Positions 19,401-28,168 of a DNA stretch of 64,000 nucleotides are shown one piece after another. The DNA comes from Rhizophagus irregularis (Eukaryota > Glomeromycota > Glomeromycetes > Glomerales > Glomeraceae). The stretch lies in contig NC_089432.1 in assembly GCF_026210795.1 (NCBI RefSeq), positions 2,356,001 through 2,420,000 of the forward strand, written 5' to 3'. Under the pieces are notes generated by a model. It did no database searches, had not been told where the DNA came from, and saw only the letters and a program-made list of their open reading frames with translations. The translations under genes were made by a program, and so were the position numbers. Within the stretch, counting starts at the first letter, position 1; every line of letters starts with the position of its first letter.

Positions 19401-21864
19401 TATACGGATCCATCATTTCATTCTTAAGAACAGTTAACAAAGGGTCTATATATATAACCCAAAGTAAGGGAGAGATAACTTCGCCTTGATCTATACCAAT
19501 TCGAACACGGTAAGAAGGAGTAGTTCCATGAGCAGTAAAAACGCGATTGGAGCGATTCATGAAAAGGGATAAAATAAATGTTGTAGCAGAAGCAGGAAGT
19601 TTAATGCGTTCAAGAGCGAAATGCAACATCTTGAGATCAACCGAGTCGAAAGCCTTCGAAATATCTTGCGAAAGGATCCAAAGCGGCGATTTGTTGACAT
19701 GAGCATCATGGATAATAGATTCAAGAACGACAATAGGGTCGCGACAAGAACCACCAGGCAGACCAGCGAAGTTTCCTCCTCTGAGCACTTCATTTGAAGC
19801 CAAAATGGAAGCGAGACGATTGTAAAAAAGTTTAACCAAAGATTTCCTAATTACTTCAAGTAAAGTAATAGGTCTTGTGTTCTTGAGTTGACATTTCCAT
19901 TCGTGAGGTTTAGGGATAGGGAAAACCATAGCTTGACGCCATAAATCAGGAATATCTGCAGTACGAAGACATGATTGGACCAGGATTAAGATCAAAGCGG
20001 AAGTGTTAGGGCCCAGATGCTTAAGCATCTCATAAGTGATCATAGAGGGACCAGGAGCTTTGTCATTAGGCATAGAAGAGACCGTAGACAACCATTCGTC
20101 CAGAGTAGGAGGATCCAATAAAGAATTATAAATGGAGGAATCCACATCGTCCATAGGGCGATAAGCGGAAGACCATCTTTCCGGTAAAGCAGAAATGTTA
20201 ATAGGAGGAGTCGATTTGATAGGTACGGAATTTTGGAAATGGTTGATAACAGCGTTATCAATGTCGAGTGGGTCCGTTAAAAGTTTGGGATGCGTAGGGT
20301 AATCAATAAAGACACGATCCAAAGTGATACAGCGTCGAGTTCTTGAAAGAGCAGAATTAATAAAGGAAGAAATATCAGTTTCAAAATTGTTATCCCGATC
20401 GTCCAATTTGGCACGAATGGAAGAGTCTTGAAAGTCTTTTTCTTTGAGAAGAAGGAAACCATGGAGGGTATTGGAGATAGACTTTAAAGATTCCAATAAA
20501 CATTTAAAATCGTCTTGCCTACATGTGGATAAAGAAGTAGGTAAAATAGGGGGAGAAGGAATAACCTTCTTATAAAGATGAAGAATCTTTTGAAGTCGAA
20601 TGAAATGAGCGGACCAAGTACGTTCATATCTATTATAATATGTGGAAGGATATTTTCGCAATAAACGTATCGAATGCAGAAGACGGCTGAGGAAACGATA
20701 ATGTTGAGTTAAAGCTTCCAAATCCTTAGGCATCGTAGGTGTAAATTGGTTGCCAACCGTGACAGACGGAAGAGAGGCATTAGCAGCTTTCACGATACGG
20801 GAATGTAAATATTCACATTGTTGATTGATGTGCCATGTTGAAAAGGTGGAAGGAGAAACGTTGCATAAGGAGTCAGTACAAGTAGAAAAGGATTCCCATT
20901 GCTGAGTAGTAACGGAATCAAATTTAAAAATGCGACGAGTCTGTCGTTGAAGTTGTTTAGCACGAGCAACCTTGATAGACGCAACCAAGAGTGAATCATC
21001 AAAATACGTGATGATAGGATTGTGGTCCGAAGAGCAGGTGTCTTGGGCGTCAAAGATATAAGAAGTGAGAGCGAAGCCTTTTAGCATTGGGCAAGACCAA
21101 ACATAATCTATACGAGTAACTTGGTCATCACGGTGAAAGGTGCCTAAGGAGTCAGAAGCGTTAACAGGAATAGTTTCTTCATAGCCATGAGATAAAAGAT
21201 GATGTAGCAAACGATATGATCGTTGCGAAGCGGTAGCAGGGCGATTAAAATAAATAGGGTAATAGGTATCTAGGTGCATATTAAAATCACCACAAATGGC
21301 ATGATAAAAATTTTGTTGTTTAGTTTGCACCAAAAGTTGTAAAAGAAGATCAATAGTTTCTGATCGTAATTTAGAATCAGAAATAGGGGGAATATAGATC
21401 ACAAAAATACGAAATTTAACGTTGCCTTTAAAATAAAGGTCAACAGATAAAATTCGTGAGGAATGTGAAACAAAATCTTGTACATGGGAAGCAAGGGATT
21501 TTTCAATGAAAAGGGAAACGCCACCAGTAGAATTGACCTGTTTGGTTTTATCTATATCAGATGAAAAGACAGTATAATTAGGGAGGCGTTTAGATAAGAA
21601 ATGAATTCGTTTAGGGGTTAAATGGGTATCAACGATACCACCAAAGGTAATATGTTTAAGATTAAAAAAGTTTGAGATTTGTTCAAATTTAATTTGACTA
21701 TTATGGCGAAGACCATTAACATTAAAAGATGAAATATTAAAGGAATTAGGGATAGGGGAAGAATTTGGGGTAGTAAATAAAGATTCATGTTCAGAAAAGA
21801 TATAAGTATCTACGGGGTTGGGTGGGTTTCGAACAAATGTATCATAATTAAAATTGTCTGACAT
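16492..21864 (-). CDS. LINE ORF2: APE endonuclease, reverse transcriptase, RNase H
   Basis: This is a 1790-residue ORF2 protein. Endonuclease (residues about 35-290): SSFNVNGLRHNS, CGDFNMHLD, TRIDYVWSC and SSDHNPII, the APE-type catalytic blocks. Reverse transcriptase (about 630-910): LSQDISKAFDSVDLKM, GIDQGEVISPLLWVIYIDPL and the catalytic FMDDS near residue 848. RNase H (about 1395-1520): FYTDGSL, TRAEIAAIHAAL, YTDSQSAIDGL and KGHSGNFYNDYADSLANSA. The C-terminus has a Cys-rich knuckle (CRSCLDSKEDFMHLFMCKC). It nicks the target and reverse transcribes LINE RNA there. The ORF has no stops, so the element may be young and competent. Confidence 0.93.
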   Translation of the reverse strand: MSDNFNYDTFVRNPPNPVDTYIFSEHESLFTTPNSSPIPNSFNISSFNVNGLRHNSQIKFEQISNFFNLKHITFGGIVDTHLTPKRIHFLSKRLPNYTVFSSDIDKTKQVNSTGGVSLFIEKSLASHVQDFVSHSSRILSVDLYFKGNVKFRIFVIYIPPISDSKLRSETIDLLLQLLVQTKQQNFYHAICGDFNMHLDTYYPIYFNRPATASQRSYRLLHHLLSHGYEETIPVNASDSLGTFHRDDQVTRIDYVWSCPMLKGFALTSYIFDAQDTCSSDHNPIITYFDDSLLVASIKVARAKQLQRQTRRIFKFDSVTTQQWESFSTCTDSLCNVSPSTFSTWHINQQCEYLHSRIVKAANASLPSVTVGNQFTPTMPKDLEALTQHYRFLSRLLHSIRLLRKYPSTYYNRYERTWSAHFIRLQKILHLYKKVIPSPPILPTSLSTCRQDDFKCLLESLKSISNTLHGFLLLKEKDFQDSSIRAKLDDRDNNFETDISSFINSALSRTRRCITLDRVFIDYPTHPKLLTDPLDIDNAVINHFQNSVPIKSTPPINISALPERWSSAYRPMDDVDSSIYNSLLDPPTLDEWLSTVSSMPNDKAPGPSMITYEMLKHLGPNTSALILILVQSCLRTADIPDLWRQAMVFPIPKPHEWKCQLKNTRPITLLEVIRKSLVKLFYNRLASILASNEVLRGGNFAGLPGGSCRDPIVVLESIIHDAHVNKSPLWILSQDISKAFDSVDLKMLHFALERIKLPASATTFILSLFMNRSNRVFTAHGTTPSYRVRIGIDQGEVISPLLWVIYIDPLLTVLKNEMMDPYTLHASLLSNPLAMTNSDGLRINNLVFMDDSTLISSSKSGMESMLSITEEFYQINNTSANHNKYVLITNSLPSTSVSSPSPVVFDLHLSGLNKVPSISIVPISMNSSFRFLGVWFNVAGSRDFVKKQVARECNSFAATVRPAKLSAKQVVYLHNTVLIPKLEYRMQVTHLSESECASATSSIRSMVKHKANFSRVLPDSILFLSQGLGLINLFFHQSQTHLTNLFLLANSSSSFMKNLFFYRLRLIQFSFLIPISPLLVKDWTIWSKLFAFKQDYIACTIALLTATPFKLSCSPLSTLPNLTVSDGHTPLFEIMTPKIFISYFRRLRSLQLYYLSQFITPQGTHMITWNVYLSSLSSRKGHRVLPHKWFNDIHQNVTVPNSNSLLLDQFSSEAVPSGVDLVPAFGSSRKSMKWIVSLDEDGSPLFGKQLSKQQYSCKIVHWTSDCVTRPNDVITLTPCPGCSKHIPVTHTKSNPTDVTPLCIIPKLSPLRSLILPTTQERIRHDTTTITSPFTWVDLDETVRSYYGRLDTQPNFSQVEMVTLPTPSLSSSLGSAASLAFAASPLATPPNNHYCFYTDGSLINLGTPEVSMGWSWVQVLDGAGFFQSIAAYAHGIIHNWPSSTRAEIAAIHAALTVTPPFSTVTIYTDSQSAIDGLRLCATFSYSNSRLYYKTTNFELWAIIESLIFSKSLSVTAVKVKGHSGNFYNDYADSLANSAHTSSSAVLLSDLDQVSPHDFLLKYDDILCESNPRRLFKQYSQMLWMHRLTRLSRFNFTIDLSFTSDFVIDWDLTWFSLNSEPQHDASFTRAHASSHRTFKFKLFLEDLPTLEHLKRIRPDLYIDILSCRSCLDSKEDFMHLFMCKCRRIAMEQILLSYQHHFINKLQEAGDLVKKDPSLLINKFKSLPCWSFSSSNWTSYSLVRGCLPKSFVEIFEELSIPRNSAMKVISAIHNHFIQKIRKRIWLPRSYDKSK

Positions 21865-21911
21865 TAGAGCACAATGATAATAAAGTACGGGGAAAAAAGG
21901 TGAGAAGTCAG

Positions 21912-24032
21912 TTATTGCGAAGGAGCTGAAGCTCGATCGGAGGGAGAACCACCAAGAGAAGCAATGAAACCTTGAATGGAACCAGTGAGCGATTGTAAAG
22001 TATCTTTAATCGCTTTTTGATCTTGAATAACTGAGTTCAATTCGTCTTGCGGGGAAGGGTTAGAAGTAGAAGCGGGAGCAGAGTGCAGAGCCTTGTTGGA
22101 AATAGATATAGGGGAAGGGGATTTCATAGAACCAGAAGATGATGAGGGAGCATTGGGATGTTGGATTAAAATGCCAGTGATTTCGGGAGGATCTTCTTCC
22201 ATTCGATCAGGTTCAGAATTAATGATAGGTACAGAGGGAGGACTAATGCCTAAATGAGCTTCTATAGCAGAAAGCCGTTGGTTGTTTAGTTCAAGGGAGG
22301 AAATGCGGGATTCCACACGAGCAACATCTTGTTGAAGGTTCTTTAGAACATTAAGAATGTTAAGAGCGGCCTCAAGGGCACTAGAAGAATTCGAATCAGA
22401 GAGCGGAGCACGAGCATTGGACGAAAAAGAAACAGATCTATCTTTGCCTTTTCGGGTAATCGAAGGTGCGCGTCCATGGGCAGGTGAACCAGAAGAGGGG
22501 GGTTTGTTATTATTATTGTTATTACCATTAGTATTAGAACTATTGGAATTGGAATTAGAACGGTGAGCAGAAGCAGAACGATCCCGAGATTTAGATCGAG
22601 AACGAGAACGTGAATTATTGCGCGGCGTTCTTTGTTGGACGGGCTTTTGGCCAATATTGAAACGTTCTTTAAGAGCAGCCACAGGGTCACGTGTACGTGA
22701 GCGACCACGGCGTTGATTAAGCGGGCAAGAGGTAGGAGCACAACCAAGTTTACCACAACGATGGCAAAGAGCTTTCGAATCATTGGATGAACCCCACCGA
22801 AGAGTACGACCTTGAAAACCAATAGTTTGCTCCATAGCGGCATCCATTGTTTCCTGCGAGTTGAAGGTGACATAAGCCCAAGGTTTAGGTTTATAAGAAT
22901 TCAGGGAAAGGGGAATGTTAATTGCTTTTGCTCCATGTTCTTTAACCAGAGGAGCGAGATGAATATCTTTAGTATTAGCGGGAAGTCCAGAGAGAACAGC
23001 CACGAACGCTCTACGAGCGGCTTTTTGATCTAAGGAGTAGTGGCACGGGGTAACACGCAAGCAGGTAGAAAAGCAGTAAACTGCCCATTGAGTAGTGAAA
23101 CGGGAAATGGCATCGGCATGATCATAGACAATGCGGGCTTGTTGCATCTTAGCACCTTTCCTCGAGTAAAGATGGATGGTAAGGAGGTTGCCAAACTTCT
23201 TGAAATAGGATTGGAGTTGCGGTTTAGTAATGAAGAACGGGATATCTGTTACTTGAATTGCACGGAGGTCTTCATCGGATCGGAGCTGTTTGGGATCGTA
23301 CAGGTGGAATTGAAGGTCCGGAAAGTCGGAATGTGTGCTACCAACACACAAGTCACGAGCTTCCGCAGTATGAAAATGTATGATAAGACGTTTAGCGTCC
23401 CCTGAGCCAGTCATACGTGCACGACCGGTATATGATTCATACGTTTCTAAAAATAAGTTGTTAACGGCTTCTATAATTGCCTTATTGGTTTTAAGTTTCT
23501 CAAGAGTTTGGGGAGCGGAGTTGGGCGCAGCCGCAGCCAGGAAATCTTGACGATTAATGGTAATGGTAGGGGAGGGATCAACAGCCTGATCGGGCGATGT
23601 ACCATCATTAACGTCCATATTAGGGGACGCGTTAGGGGATGGGTTATTTTCTTTGTTTCGAGGTGCATGAATAGACGCGTTAGCTCCAGAAGACGCGTCT
23701 TGGCCAGGCGCAATAGGCGCAGCAGAATTTTTCGGGGTAGAAGCTTGAGTATTTTCTTGGGCAGTGCTGCGGGAATTATTTTGTTGAGGAATAGCGGTCG
23801 AAGTTGAACCAACTAAACCACCGTCAGCCGGCGCGTCGGCAACGAAATCTTCATAGTCTTCATCCATAGAGTCTTTTGTAAGTATACGGGAACGTTTTTG
23901 GGAATTATTATCACTATCGGAACCAGAGTTATCAGAGAGTTGTTTTTTATTATTTTTCTTTTCTTGACGAGCAGCCTTATTACTGTTAGGGTTATAGCTG
24001 CCGCCACCTCTTCTAGCAAGGTTTCTAGACAT
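21912..24032 (-). CDS. LINE ORF1: RRM and zinc-knuckle RNA-binding protein
   Basis: This 706-residue protein has a Ser/Asn-rich, low-complexity N-terminal third. Two RRM-like domains follow (about 250-325 with IQVTDIPFFITKPQLQSYF, and about 335-410 with FVAVLSGLPANTKDIHL and PWAYVTFNSQETMDAAM). Then come a cysteine knuckle CHRCGKLGCAPTSC and an Arg/Ser-rich stretch. A short coiled coil (about 560-600, NLQQDVARVESRISSLE) and a Ser/Pro-rich tail end the protein. It would coat LINE RNA and form the RNP with ORF2. It precedes ORF2 by 47 bp. Confidence 0.85.
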   Translation of the reverse strand: MSRNLARRGGGSYNPNSNKAARQEKKNNKKQLSDNSGSDSDNNSQKRSRILTKDSMDEDYEDFVADAPADGGLVGSTSTAIPQQNNSRSTAQENTQASTPKNSAAPIAPGQDASSGANASIHAPRNKENNPSPNASPNMDVNDGTSPDQAVDPSPTITINRQDFLAAAAPNSAPQTLEKLKTNKAIIEAVNNLFLETYESYTGRARMTGSGDAKRLIIHFHTAEARDLCVGSTHSDFPDLQFHLYDPKQLRSDEDLRAIQVTDIPFFITKPQLQSYFKKFGNLLTIHLYSRKGAKMQQARIVYDHADAISRFTTQWAVYCFSTCLRVTPCHYSLDQKAARRAFVAVLSGLPANTKDIHLAPLVKEHGAKAINIPLSLNSYKPKPWAYVTFNSQETMDAAMEQTIGFQGRTLRWGSSNDSKALCHRCGKLGCAPTSCPLNQRRGRSRTRDPVAALKERFNIGQKPVQQRTPRNNSRSRSRSKSRDRSASAHRSNSNSNSSNTNGNNNNNNKPPSSGSPAHGRAPSITRKGKDRSVSFSSNARAPLSDSNSSSALEAALNILNVLKNLQQDVARVESRISSLELNNQRLSAIEAHLGISPPSVPIINSEPDRMEEDPPEITGILIQHPNAPSSSSGSMKSPSPISISNKALHSAPASTSNPSPQDELNSVIQDQKAIKDTLQSLTGSIQGFIASLGGSPSDRASAPSQ

Positions 24033-24240
24033 GTTAGAAGGTATGAGTTGGGTAAAATATAAGAGTTGTTAGTACGAAGATATAAAATTTTCTTTCCGAA
24101 AATTTTTGGTTAATAGATCAGCGGTAAGAGATCTTATCAGTTCTTTCAGTCCTTGTCAAAAAAATGCGAGGATGCCTGATGATGAGGTTACATGGTCATC
24201 AGTCCTTGTCGCAAAACACGAGGATACCTGATGAATAAGT

Positions 24241-24615
24241 TATTGGATTATTGGCCTAAAAAGCATTCATGGAAAAACTATGGATTATATTACAGAAAAT
24301 GTGAACGGAGTTCATGTCACGTGATACCCTGAACAAATGTGTAGAGTGTCACGTGATTTCATGCGGTACGTAGATCATTTCCTTTTTGGGCGATACCCGT
24401 TCCACAAAAAATCGATTTTGGTAAAAATGCGTTTGGAACCTTGTGTAACATAAATTTCCTTTTTCGGTAATTCGGGATTACGCGGTAATGCCGGCCGGAT
24501 CTAAAAAATATGACTCTGCAGGGTAATTCCTACGAAAGTCAAGTACAAAATGCTTACTCCTGTTGAGTCCATTCATACCACTCCCAGTCCCCAAGGATCG
24601 CCTCCCCATCTTTGT
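24241..24615. other. gap between the LINE 5' end and the F-box-like gene
   Basis: No gene is seen in these 375 bp. There are two TCACGTGAT palindromes (about 24317 and 24352). It may be LINE 5' UTR or element sequence. Confidence 0.4.
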
Positions 24616-24978
24616 TCACTTAATGCATACTCTATGGTTTCCCTCTCTTGGGGGTCCCACGACCATCCCATTCCTAAGCATTTTCTCCATAATATAAAGC
24701 TGATCCTCGGTGAGGCGGTTTATCCATCTTTTATAGAGGTCGTTTACATCTTCAAACGTTATCCAGTCAATTTCCCTCTTTATATAATGCTTTCCGAGAG
24801 CTCGGATTTCACAGTACACATCCCCGATCGTAGTGGCATAATTTTTCCACCTCTTATATGCCTCTCGACGAACTTCCTGCCACCACACTCTATCTACCTT
24901 ACTCGCTGCAATAAGGTCAGTATCCGGGATCTTTGCGACAATGCGTTCGACTATTTCTACTGGTAATCGGTCCAACAT
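24616..24978 (-). CDS. F-box-like small protein of the virus-like element
   Basis: The first 35 residues read LDRLPVEIVERIVAKIPDTDLIAASKVDRVWW, quoted here as the pieces LPVEIVERIVAKI and DLIAASKVDRVWW. This is the LPxE...L...V...W pattern of an F-box. The remaining 85 residues are charged and helical without repeats. F-box proteins bridge Skp1-cullin ubiquitin ligases to targets; viruses use them to redirect host degradation, so a host-interaction role is possible. The TTGAAGAT motif lies 37 bp upstream (25015-25022). It is 120 residues long, short for a cellular F-box protein. Confidence 0.65.
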   Translation of the reverse strand: MLDRLPVEIVERIVAKIPDTDLIAASKVDRVWWQEVRREAYKRWKNYATTIGDVYCEIRALGKHYIKREIDWITFEDVNDLYKRWINRLTEDQLYIMEKMLRNGMVVGPPREGNHRVCIK

Positions 24979-25087
24979 GATGTTATGTTACTTATACTAT
25001 AGCTATCTTCAATTACTGTATGCCTATTACACATGGATAAAAAATATAGACTAAATTCGTACGGGATCGTAGGACCACAGGAGCCGC

Positions 25088-25558
25088 TTATGCAAGAAGT
25101 TCTGTTAAGGTTTTCTCAGCCTCGTTTTTAGTAATAGCTCGCTTTGGGGGACCGGTTGATGAGTCCTTAGTCGCATTATAATACAATTCGAAGAGGGCCT
25201 CAAGCTTATCTAGGAGAGCTTGTTTATTCTTGTATGATTCGCGGATTTTTGCTATTTTAGCAGTATATGCCGCATTATCTGGGAAGAGTTTTCTGGCCAC
25301 GAACTTCACATATGATACAGGAGAATTTGCCGTTTGGATTCGCTTGATATACTTCACGTGGTCCTGGACGAGGTAACTGGTTTTGCTAAACCCAGATACT
25401 AATGCGACTACTATAGTATCTTTTAATGCGCGGATAATCTTGGGGACAGTTTCGTCAGAGACAACATTAGGCTGAATGCGCGATGCCTCGTAAATAACCT
25501 CCTCACTAGTGCTGTCAGTGCTGTTAACAATGCTTGCGAATTCGGTATATGTTGACAT
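25088..25558 (-). CDS. unknown 156-aa helical protein
   Basis: This appears to be an all-helical protein (IPKIIRALKDTIVVALVSG-like and YTAKIAKIRESYKNKQALL segments). It has no cysteines, signal peptide or membrane span. No family is recognised. The promoter-like CTGAAGAT (25588-25595) lies 30 bp upstream. Its N-terminus starts MSTYTEFASIVN, comparable in style to the 14591-15142 gene product (MSTSIVIN), but no clear homology is seen. Confidence 0.65.
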   Translation of the reverse strand: MSTYTEFASIVNSTDSTSEEVIYEASRIQPNVVSDETVPKIIRALKDTIVVALVSGFSKTSYLVQDHVKYIKRIQTANSPVSYVKFVARKLFPDNAAYTAKIAKIRESYKNKQALLDKLEALFELYYNATKDSSTGPPKRAITKNEAEKTLTELLA

Positions 25559-25640
25559 GATTCTTTGTACTTTGTAAAAAATATAAATCTTCAGTTACCT
25601 GTTCATTCGAATGAGAAAAAATAAATATGAACCTCAGGGT

Positions 25641-26165
25641 TTACACTTGGGATACTGCAAGACAGTAGAAGCGTCGCTCGGCCTTTTGCATCAATGGAGA
25701 GCCTGGTCTATATAACCAGGGGATAGCGACTTTCTGGATTATCCTAGCCGCTTTATTGTTCCTTCTTTCTATATATCTCCTAAAGGCATTCTGGATCATT
25801 TCAGCATGATGAGTATAATAGTCGAAATTAAATTGCTTTGGACAACTATATAAATGTAGTCGCACCGCTTGATCCATGAAAGCGTCAGCTCCCCATCCGC
25901 GATCAATAAAAGATTTACAGTAGGTACAGTACCACCTATTTGGTAGTCGTGATACTATTCTCCTAATGTGCACAATATAAGCATATACAGCTTGACGAGA
26001 CCTTGGATAAGGTAGCCGCCTATGAAAACCTATTCTACTACAAGTCTCATAATATTGCACAGCATTCTGAATGCGCTTAGCCCACGCGTGGAAACTTTCG
26101 TCGTCTTGTCTACCTAATCCGTCAGTGTTTTGCATTTGGGTATCTCGTAAGATTACATATCCCAT
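25641..26165 (-). CDS. zinc-finger/IQ-like protein (unknown)
   Basis: This 175-residue protein has a CxxC...HxxxC pattern (WYCTYCKSFIDRG, then RLHLYSCP), suggesting one zinc finger. An IQ-like segment near the C-terminus (AARIIQKVAIPWLYRPGSPL) resembles tails seen in many giant-virus proteins. ATG 26165 is chosen because the extended frame would use TTG. The coding-strand AATTGAATAAACC just upstream is a weak form of the element's promoter-like motif. The function is unknown. Confidence 0.6.
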   Translation of the reverse strand: MGYVILRDTQMQNTDGLGRQDDESFHAWAKRIQNAVQYYETCSRIGFHRRLPYPRSRQAVYAYIVHIRRIVSRLPNRWYCTYCKSFIDRGWGADAFMDQAVRLHLYSCPKQFNFDYYTHHAEMIQNAFRRYIERRNNKAARIIQKVAIPWLYRPGSPLMQKAERRFYCLAVSQV

Positions 26166-26228
26166 AGGTTTATTCAATTATGCCATCACGATATGTCAGT
26201 AAAAAATATACATACCGGTCCCTAGCAA

Positions 26229-28082
26229 TCATGTCCAGATAACCTTGTTCGCATTTTTCACATGGCAGTATCCCGCGGTTTCAAACTTGAAAGTCTTTAG
26301 AGTCGTATCTGCATTCTCTGAACAAGTGAAAAGCGCGGGGCTATCTGGCTGTTCTTCTAAAATAAATCCGTCTGTATGGATACGTCGTACTTTATCCTTG
26401 TATGGTTGAATTGCCTCAGATGTGATTTTGCGACCACGTGCTAATAAGAATGGGGCGATCCTGGGATACTCACCTTTGAAGGGATTACCCGGGTTTGTAA
26501 ACTGGAATCGCCACTGGTCAGATCCTACTGGTATGATAGAGTCAAGTGTATGGCCCTCTGGAAATGTAAATGGGTCTGTTTGATCTGCGGTGAGTGTCTT
26601 GTAATTACGCTTCCTCTGGCATAATGCTCCCCATAATGTGTTGAGGACTCGCTTTGCCACGTGGCCAGCTACGCCACCCTGGTTTTTAATTTTGAAGAGG
26701 AAGTGTACATACTCACCGAATATTACAGTTCCAGGGATTCTCGCTTCTCTATCATATATCAATGCATTTGGCTTCCCATCCTGTATTAACTGTATATTGA
26801 GACCAAGTTTTTTTGCTCGTTGTAAGTCGATGAATGTATAGATTCCCCTTTTATTCTGTCGGAAGAGAATATTATTCCCACTTATTTTGGCACGGAATAA
26901 TCCATACAAGGCATAACCCCTGTGGTCGACAAAGTCATTAAGTGTCTGGAATTTACCCCGTCTGATTGGAAAGTTCACGTTTGATTGTTGGATACTCGGG
27001 TATAAACTTGTTGCGTCATACTGTCTTCCATAGCCCTTCCACTCGTTATCTGCCCAGATTAATCCTCCCATCATTGCATCACTTAACCACTCCGCTTCTA
27101 TCGGGTCAAGAGGATCATTGGCTGGAATTCCTACACTTAATCGTTCGAATAACCAGAGAGCCGTTCTTTTGTAAGACCAGTTATGGTATGATAAGTCGAT
27201 TCCTAAACCGAACTTCTTTGTCTCCTGTAGAAAGGAATTCCGCTCCTCGTGGATTCTCTGATATGCTTCTTCAAGAGTTTCATATACTCCAGTCTTACGG
27301 TTTTTCTCGACGGGGATGAAAGAACTTTTGGAATTCTTAGTTTTTTGAAACTGCGCAATTGTGCAAGACTTAACTGTTTTGCCGTTGTATATTGTGACTA
27401 CATTATTGGTCCCATCTTCATGGTATACAATGGGTAAATTACGCTTTTTATCTATTTTACTGGGGTGGAGTCTTCCAGGATTTAACGTGAGGGAGTAATG
27501 GCCTTCTGATAGGATGAGAGTCGCACGTCTATCGGACTTACTCTTAGAGATTCGGGTAATGTCCCCCACAATATTAATTGCGAGACTTCCTGCGAGTTGT
27601 TCAACCTTGTCCATGCATGAAACTGGGATGGGAGCATCGCGATTGAGACCTAATGCCTTTTTGATATACTCGGGCTTTTCGATTGACTTTGGCATTTTAG
27701 AGAATGTGCCGTAAATATTTTTTAGGCATTCATACAGGCAATCATTTAGCTCCCCATTGCATCCTCCTGCGGCCGGTGGACTATCTCTTGCATAAATTAT
27801 GAATCGTTCAAAATAATCAGGGTCTGCGTCATCCGGTAGTTGTGCTTCATCATAATGGTCTAATAGTGAAAAGAGGCTGGCTGGTTGGTTTCCTGATGTC
27901 CATCCACCGGGTTTCCAGTTTTCATAGGGAAGTAGGATCTGGAACTTTCTATCTGGAAATCGCGTCTGGAGAGTCTGACCGAGTCTGGCGATAGCTCCTC
28001 TGGAAAAGCGAGCACCGGAATACTGAAGTTCCTTGATGTCAGGTCGTGTTGGTAAAGTGCGGGCAATTCTTGAGTATTGCAT
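26229..28082 (-). CDS. family B DNA polymerase with OTU-like N-terminal domain
   Basis: The C-terminal half is a family B polymerase palm. Motif A is YDATSLYPS (about residue 355), motif B KRVLNTLWGALCQRK (about 477) and motif C IHTDGFIL (about 570, HTDG replacing the usual DTD). At 617 residues it is short for a protein-primed Polinton enzyme, and I see none of the Exo I-III proofreading motifs. The N-terminal 250 residues instead contain NDCLYECLKNIYG (about 115) and EGHYSLTLN (about 195). Their spacing recalls the Cys and His of OTU cysteine proteases; that part is inferred. The motif TTGAAGAC is 19 bp upstream. It would replicate the element. Confidence 0.83.
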   Translation of the reverse strand: MQYSRIARTLPTRPDIKELQYSGARFSRGAIARLGQTLQTRFPDRKFQILLPYENWKPGGWTSGNQPASLFSLLDHYDEAQLPDDADPDYFERFIIYARDSPPAAGGCNGELNDCLYECLKNIYGTFSKMPKSIEKPEYIKKALGLNRDAPIPVSCMDKVEQLAGSLAINIVGDITRISKSKSDRRATLILSEGHYSLTLNPGRLHPSKIDKKRNLPIVYHEDGTNNVVTIYNGKTVKSCTIAQFQKTKNSKSSFIPVEKNRKTGVYETLEEAYQRIHEERNSFLQETKKFGLGIDLSYHNWSYKRTALWLFERLSVGIPANDPLDPIEAEWLSDAMMGGLIWADNEWKGYGRQYDATSLYPSIQQSNVNFPIRRGKFQTLNDFVDHRGYALYGLFRAKISGNNILFRQNKRGIYTFIDLQRAKKLGLNIQLIQDGKPNALIYDREARIPGTVIFGEYVHFLFKIKNQGGVAGHVAKRVLNTLWGALCQRKRNYKTLTADQTDPFTFPEGHTLDSIIPVGSDQWRFQFTNPGNPFKGEYPRIAPFLLARGRKITSEAIQPYKDKVRRIHTDGFILEEQPDSPALFTCSENADTTLKTFKFETAGYCHVKNANKVIWT

Positions 28083-28168
28083 TTTTATGTATATGATTTG
28101 TCTTCAACTATAAATAATATCTTTCTATATATATACGAAAAAAAAAAAGAAATAATCTCAAATAGCGC

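Larger units (their letters stand above)
15951..24240 (-). mobile_element. LINE (non-LTR retrotransposon) inside the virus-like element
   Basis: This is a two-ORF LINE on the minus strand. ORF1 (RRM/CCHC protein) and ORF2 (endonuclease-RT-RNase H) are both open from end to end. The 5' region (24140-24240) holds two similar 45-bp repeats (AGTCCTTGTC...GAGGATGCCTGATGA). The 20-mer CATCGTCATCAGTCCTTGTC at 15951-15970 recurs with one change at 24191-24210 and could be the target-site duplication. An AATAAA signal lies near the 3' end on the minus strand (about 16000). The exact 5' border is uncertain and may lie as far as about 24500. Confidence 0.85.

Noticed and set aside
24140-24240. CTGATGA motifs near the LINE 5' end as a ribozyme
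   Set aside because: There is no GAAA partner and no stem II; they are better explained as two tandem 5' repeats.
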